Source of the DNA: an uncultured Ruminococcus sp. | GTDB taxonomy: Bacteria; Bacillota; Clostridia; Oscillospirales; Acutalibacteraceae | NCBI GenBank assembly: GCA_902794395.1 | Contig: CADBHB010000002.1 | Coordinates: forward strand, 28,104-92,103 | Length of the DNA: 64,000 nt | Reading direction: 5' to 3' | Shown: positions 60,991-64,000 of the stretch, piece after piece | Layout of the letters: each line of letters starts with the position of its first letter | Numbering within the stretch: the first letter of the stretch is position 1 | Notes under the pieces: generated by a model | What the model saw: the letters and a program-made list of their open reading frames with translations, nothing else | Database searches by the model: none | Told to the model about the DNA's origin: nothing | Translations under genes and position numbers: made by a program

Positions 60991-61033
60991 CAAATCCGGC
61001 AGGCTTTGAGACCAAGGCCTGCCGGTAGATTTG
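60991..61033 (+). terminator. Terminator after the EFR1 gene
   Basis: CAAATCCGGCAGGC and GCCTGCCGGTAGATTTG form a stem around TTTGAGACCAAG. Between here and 61207 there is no recognised gene. Confidence 0.7.
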
Positions 61034-61207
61034 TGCCGCAAACAAAGATAGCCGCAGACGACATTCCCGCCGCTTTTCTGCGTCATTATCCCGCGTATAT
61101 GGCGGGCAAAATGGATTTGCCGGAGCTTGGGAGGGTTTAAGGGGTGAGCAGAACGGCGGGTTGGCAGTGGTTTGGGCTTTTAGATAGGTAAGAAACATTC
61201 CAAATCT

Positions 61208-61645
61208 TTATTGTCCTATTATCATTTTTTCTATATTAACAAACTCTTCTTCGGTGATTTTTCCACTATCCAATAGTTTTTTATAGTACTCTAATTTGGT
61301 AATTTTTCCACTATCCAATAGTTTTTTATAATACTCTAATTCTTCAATTTTACTTTCTTCCATATTACTACTGTTTTCAAAACCTATTCTCTCTTTGTCG
61401 TTTTCGGTTTTGTTTCCAAAACGGAAACTGTGGACATCATCTACCAGTTGTCCAAACCCAAAAACTAACCAAGACGACATAAAAAGAACAACTCCTCCTC
61501 CTAAAAAAATGAACGGCATTCCAATAAACATTTCACCCTCTAACGCAGGCGACAACAGAATAAAACCGACAACTACCTCAATCAGTCCTATTATTCCGAA
61601 TAATCTTGCGAGAACACAAATCTTCTTTCCGACATTTTTATACAT
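61208..61645 (-). CDS. Membrane protein with duplicated SHOCT-like motif
   Basis: The 145-residue protein has two transmembrane segments (about 11-32 and 41-67) and a C-terminal region where the SHOCT-like helix LEYYKKLLDSGKIT occurs twice in tandem (about 104-117 and 118-131), followed by EEEFVNIEKMI. SHOCT motifs are short C-terminal domains of membrane or soluble proteins, thought to mediate oligomerisation. The DNA of the repeat is nearly identical, so the duplication is recent. The gene is AT-rich compared with its neighbours. Start follows AAGGAGG. Confidence 0.8.
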   Translation of the reverse strand: MYKNVGKKICVLARLFGIIGLIEVVVGFILLSPALEGEMFIGMPFIFLGGGVVLFMSSWLVFGFGQLVDDVHSFRFGNKTENDKERIGFENSSNMEESKIEELEYYKKLLDSGKITKLEYYKKLLDSGKITEEEFVNIEKMIIGQ

Positions 61646-61708
61646 CTTTTTTCCTCCTTAGTTTTTCATCTTACAACAGCCTATATTATCATTTTAAAAT
61701 TAATTGTT

Positions 61709-62098
61709 TTATGGGAGGAGAATAGCGACTTGACCATGCGAAAAGTCATGATAGGGATTGATAAATAAGCGATTTTTAAGATCTTTCTGTAAAAGAATTC
61801 CGCCCGACGAGCCATAATCGCTTTTCTTATAGCCATTATCAGTCAAATAGGAAACGTATTTTTCCAAATCCTCTGATTTGCAATCATAGGTATACAGAGC
61901 CATATTCGGCTCACTGGTTCTGGTTTTATCGGAATAGTTAATGCCGGTGATACTTGTGAATGTCGGAATTGCGGTTGTTTCATAGCATTCTAAATCCTCT
62001 ATAGATTTGCTTTTTTGTTTGTTGCCACCACTACCTCCGCAAGCCGCGAGGGACAGCACCAATACCAGTGCCATTACTAATGCTAATACTTTTTTCAT
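61709..62098 (-). CDS. Hypothetical lipoprotein
   Basis: The ATG at 62098 follows TAAGGAGG and gives 129 residues. A signal with lipobox LAAC (Cys near 20) is followed by a Gly/Ser-rich spacer and a small mixed alpha/beta domain with YTYDCKSEDLEKYVSYLTDNGYKKSDYG. I recognise no family; the fold resembles small clostridial lipoproteins. It is AT-rich like the adjacent SHOCT gene and lies in the same direction, and both may belong to an acquired block. Confidence 0.75.
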   Translation of the reverse strand: MKKVLALVMALVLVLSLAACGGSGGNKQKSKSIEDLECYETTAIPTFTSITGINYSDKTRTSEPNMALYTYDCKSEDLEKYVSYLTDNGYKKSDYGSSGGILLQKDLKNRLFINPYHDFSHGQVAILLP

Positions 62099-62174
62099 TG
62101 GGTTTTCCTCCTTAAAATAAAAAATGTGTAGTCCCAAATGGAACTACACACCCAAAACGCATAGCCCCATTTGT

Positions 62175-62314
62175 TACCACACAAACTTCTTGACTATTTA
62201 CCAACAGGAAAAGTCTACGAAGGAGCGTCCGCGTTTTTGCCAAAACAAAACGCAGACTATTTCTGTTGGGAAAAATAGCCATAGTTATCCATATTCAAGA
62301 AGTAAGTGTGGTAT
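62175..62314. repeat. 140-base imperfect palindromic element
   Basis: The outer arms are TACCACACAAACTTCTTGA (62175) and its near-complement TCAAGAAGTAAGTGTGGTA (ending 62314), matching at 17 of 19 positions. Inner arms CTATTTACCAACAG and CTGTTGGGAAAAATAG also pair. It has no open reading frame of note. The structure resembles a miniature inverted-repeat element or a long hairpin; no target duplication is evident. Confidence 0.6.
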
Positions 62315-62451
62315 CATTATAGTATCACAATCAACTAAAATTTTCAATACCTTTTGAAAAAGATTGAGTAGAATAATCAATAGTTTTTCAAAAGCTTTGC
62401 CGCTGTCGCTTTTCTTTCTCTGCCCGTTCAAGCCTTTTGGGGACATAACAT

Positions 62452-62591
62452 CAGACCTCCTGCGTCAAGCGTTTTTCGCAAATGACGCAGGAGGTCGAAG
62501 CTTTTTTGAGAGAATAGAGAAAACCCATATAAACACTGAGCTTATGCGAGTTTTTGTGGGAAATGTCGGACTCGATGCAGTGACCTCTTGC
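62452..62591. repeat. Degraded tRNA-Val fragments
   Basis: GACCTCCTGCGTC (62452) and GACGCAGGAGGTC form a hairpin; the arms match the anticodon-stem and variable-loop sequence of tRNA-Val. At 62567-62590 GGACTCGA..CAGTGACCTC.TGC matches 21 of 24 bases of the tRNA-Val T arm and variable loop (as read on the plus strand). The rest of this piece is unlike the tRNA, so this is not a functional tRNA. Confidence 0.6.
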
Positions 62592-62767
62592 TTCACACAT
62601 AGGAGGTCTGATGCTGTTATATAAAAAGGAAACGGCATTGTCCCGCGCTCAATGACACCAGCCACTGAGAAAGATTCGTTCACAATGCCGTTCAAAGCCT
62701 TTCCGCTACACCAAGTGAAATGAATCCTCTCGCAAACGTCCTAAACGCTTAGCGATACAGCTTTTGA

Positions 62768-62890
62768 TGGTGGAGAATGCTTACGTTCATCTTGAGAAAC
62801 GCTCTGCCTCGTTTGCTGCGGCGTGTGCATAGCTATGCTTTCATCTGTCCCCGTCCGCTAAAAACGTGCCCCCGGCACGTTTTCTTTACG
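62768..62890. repeat. tRNA-Val-linked repeat, distal copy (123 bases)
   Basis: This unit begins with TGGTGGAGAATGC, the reverse complement of the tRNA-Val 3' end with CCA, continues with the block GTTTGCTGCGGCGTGTGCATAG and ends in a palindrome (AAAACGTGCC..GGCACGTTTT). It is almost identical to 63052-63174, with two visible base differences. Confidence 0.85.
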
Positions 62891-63007
62891 GGGTCCGTTT
62901 GAAACATGGTCGTTCAGCGTCGTACCTAAAGGTACTTCCTCGAACTCCCTGTTTCTGCGCTTCCTCGTTCTCCCTTCATCCGCCACCGGCGGCGGTCGAA
63001 CTCGTCA

Positions 63008-63034
63008 CCTTCGAGTCCGGCATTCTCTTTTTGG
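63008..63034. repeat. Inverted tRNA-Val 3' copy, distal
   Basis: CCTTCGAGTCCGGCATTCTCTTTTTGG closely follows the tRNA-Val T-arm/acceptor sequence GGTTCGAGTCCAGCATTCTCCACCA, but in the opposite orientation to the functional gene. It stands 18 bases from the next TGGTGGAGAATGC. Confidence 0.8.
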
Positions 63035-63051
63035 TTTGCTCGATTCATTAA

Positions 63052-63174
63052 TGGTGGAGAATGCTTACGTTCATCTTGAGAAACGCTCTGCCTCGCTTGC
63101 TGCGGCGTGTGCATAGCTATGCTTTCATCTGTCCCCGTCCGCTAAAAACGTGCCGCCGGCACGTTTTCTTTACG
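63052..63174. repeat. tRNA-Val-linked repeat, proximal copy (123 bases)
   Basis: It has the same structure as 62768-62890. It opens with the last 13 bases of tRNA-Val and ends in a palindrome, AAAACGTGCC-G-CCGGCACGTTTT. The distance to the real tRNA's 3' end is 202 bases, and to the distal copy 284 bases. Confidence 0.85.
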
Positions 63175-63178
63175 CGAA

Positions 63179-63205
63179 CCTTCGAGTCCATCATTCTCCT
63201 TTTGG
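63179..63205. repeat. Inverted tRNA-Val 3' copy, proximal
   Basis: CCTTCGAGTCCATCATTCTCCTTTTGG is an inverted, diverged copy of the tRNA-Val 3' end. Between it and the tRNA, TGAAATAACGG...CCGTTATTTCA (63212-63253) makes the terminator stem, so the region reads as one extended palindrome with the tRNA 3' end on one side. Confidence 0.8.
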
Positions 63206-63253
63206 TTTACTGAATGAAATAACGGACAGTCCGTTGGACTATCCGTTATTTCA

Positions 63254-63330
63254 TGGTGGAGAATGCTGGACTCGAACCAGTGACCTCCTGCGTGTGAAGC
63301 AGGCGCTCTATCCAGCTGAGCTAATCCTCC
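63254..63330 (-). tRNA. tRNA-Val(CAC)
   Basis: This is a 77-nucleotide cloverleaf with CCA encoded. Acceptor GGAGGAT pairs with the 3' strand, the anticodon stem CCTGC/GCAGG encloses TTCACAC (anticodon CAC), and the T arm is GGTTCGAGTCC. It reads GUG. Confidence 0.93.
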
Positions 63331-63335
63331 GTATT

Positions 63336-63351
63336 TGGTCGGAGTGAAGGG
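63336..63351 (-). repeat. Extra copy of a tRNA-Pro 3' end
   Basis: TGGTCGGAGTGAAGGG is identical to the last 16 bases (with CCA) of the tRNA-Pro 3' half at 63431. It lies 95 bases downstream of it, directly before tRNA-Val. Confidence 0.75.
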
Positions 63352-63390
63352 CGTTTCATCTTGCGAAAACTTCCGTTTCGCTTGTTGATA

Positions 63391-63430
63391 ATATTTCTTA
63401 AAGGCATTCTCCGAATACCTTTAAGAAATA
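63391..63430 (-). terminator. Hairpin after the tRNA-Pro fragment
   Basis: ATATTTCTTAAAGGCATTC, TCC and GAATACCTTTAAGAAATAT form a 19-base stem with one wobble or mismatch. As at the other tRNAs, it begins directly after the encoded CCA. Confidence 0.65.
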
Positions 63431-63475
63431 TGGTCGGAGTGAAGGGACTTGAACCCCCGACATTCTGCTCCCAAA
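63431..63475 (-). pseudogene. tRNA-Pro(TGG) 3' half, probable attachment site
   Basis: The minus strand reads TTTGGGAGCAGAATGTCGGG, GGTTCAAGTCCC and TTCACTCCGACCA: the anticodon loop with TGG, the 3' anticodon strand, T arm, acceptor 3' strand and CCA of a proline tRNA. The sequence upstream (from 63476) has no D arm or matching 5' acceptor (CGGAGTG expected). A precise 3' half like this is what tRNA-targeting integration leaves at one element end. Confidence 0.75.
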
Positions 63476-64000
63476 GAGATAAAATAGATTGGGAATAAAT
63501 CCATGCCACAACATATAGTGGTATCTGTTCCGGAAAAATGCTCTTTGGCGGTCTTTGCCGCACTGTTTCCGTGTGCCCCAAAGCGCGTTATGGTCGGGTA
63601 TGTGGTCAGAGTTCCTCAAACTATTTGTTCAACCTCTTGAATCCAATCCGGTCGATAGCCGTTTGTATAAAACCAAAGAGCACAAAATGAAAATCAATAG
63701 CATTCCGAAAAAGTCAACAAATATTCCAAAACGGGAATATTTTTCTTGATTTCACATAAGTTTTCCCATTTCGGAATATTTCATTCTTCCTTCGCGCGTA
63801 AGTTTATCGCCGATTTTTTCAGTCGTCGATAAATCCGCTCCGATCAACAGGTAACGTTTTTCAGCTCGTTATTTTCACCGAGGATCAGATTTCTGAAAAA
63901 CTTTTGCCTCATCACGGAAAAATGTGGGATAACGAAAATTAAATATTGAAAAAGAGCATAGGAAGCTCCATAATTGTAGTTGCTCAGAAAAACAATAAGG
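63476..64000. other. AT-rich region with no recognised gene
   Basis: No convincing coding frame was found on either strand. AAATATTCC, AAAAC and GGGAATATTTTT (63718-63743) form a terminator-like hairpin. A related string, CGGAATATTTC, lies at about 63773. The composition differs from the core genes, consistent with the start of an element that continues beyond the window. Confidence 0.5.

Noticed and set aside
62768-63205. CRISPR array
   Set aside because: There are only two long repeats with tRNA-derived ends and unequal spacing; no short regular repeats or cas genes.
63150-63347. Open frame encoding a peptide ending GGECWTRTSDLLRVKQALYPAEL
   Set aside because: It is a translation of the tRNA-Val gene and its repeat on the opposite strand, a common false call.
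63398-63619. Open frame containing SGVQVPSLRP
   Set aside because: That peptide is the translated tRNA-Pro 3' half; the rest has no recognisable domain or ribosome site.

Overview
The window comes from the chromosome of an anaerobic Clostridia bacterium, most likely an Oscillospiraceae/Ruminococcaceae gut member. The basis is: clostridial [FeFe]-hydrogenase and NuoEF-type genes, a dockerin-tagged secreted protein, a flavodiiron-rubredoxin fusion, DUF1846 and YwaF-type proteins, strong AGGAGG ribosome sites, and sigma-A promoters with 17-base spacers. Core genes look GC-rich (by eye in the mid-50s percent). The last 3 kb is visibly AT-richer. No rRNA, CRISPR array, phage module or intact transposase was seen.

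Layout. 1-3965 (minus): a redox module with a sensory-type [FeFe]-hydrogenase-like protein, two DRTGG-like proteins, two GHKL ATPases, a PHP phosphoesterase and a NuoE subunit. 4172-11147 (minus): DUF4358 lipoprotein, transglutaminase-like protein, Na+/Ca2+ exchanger, SNF2 helicase and DUF1846 protein. 11334-11831: tRNA-Ser(GCT), tRNA-Ser(TGA) and tRNA-Arg(CCT). 12113-16539 (minus): a three-subunit NuoE/NuoF/GltD-type complex resembling Stn-type electron-bifurcating transhydrogenases. 16648-20621: a divergent nitrogen-assimilation locus, gdhA and glnA, with an ANTAR regulator after glnA; both leaders carry hexaloop hairpins that overlap terminators, and a 6S-like structured RNA may lie between them. 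20961-23787: YwaF-like membrane protein, DUF1508 protein and purine permease. 23961-28242: an oxidative-stress block (TrxB, Trx, OhrR-like regulator, glutathione peroxidase, flavodiiron protein) with a recognisable OhrR-like operator. 28296-33898: glycerol kinase, a lipase-like hydrolase, a polysaccharide ABC exporter and a lipoprotein cyclophilin.

34283-41409 holds tRNA-Ala(CGC), a lone MazF, an NAD(P)HX dehydratase, an 823-residue adenosine-deaminase-like protein with a C-terminal Rossmann-like domain, and the RidA/threonine-deaminase pair. 41569-53999 holds a metal-dependent regulator, Maf, two ABC exporters, TrmO, a carboxylesterase, a cytoplasmic BMP-domain protein with a phosphoesterase, an OmpA-domain lipoprotein and carbonic anhydrase. 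54251-60984 holds a dockerin-bearing carbohydrate-binding protein and small enzymes. 61208-64000 is AT-rich: two small membrane or lipoproteins, a 140-base palindromic element, tRNA-Val(CAC) with repeated 3'-end copies, and a tRNA-Pro 3' half that looks like an attachment site.

The most unusual signal is a repeat family attached to tRNA genes. Downstream of tRNA-Arg, tRNA-Ala and tRNA-Val lies an inverted copy of that tRNA's own 3' end, followed by shared sequence blocks and a palindrome whose sequence differs at each locus. At tRNA-Val, a 123-base direct repeat occurs twice with two visible differences, and each copy begins with the 13 terminal bases of the tRNA. The second candidate is the adenosine-deaminase/Rossmann fusion; the third is the paired ANTAR-type control of gdhA and glnA.
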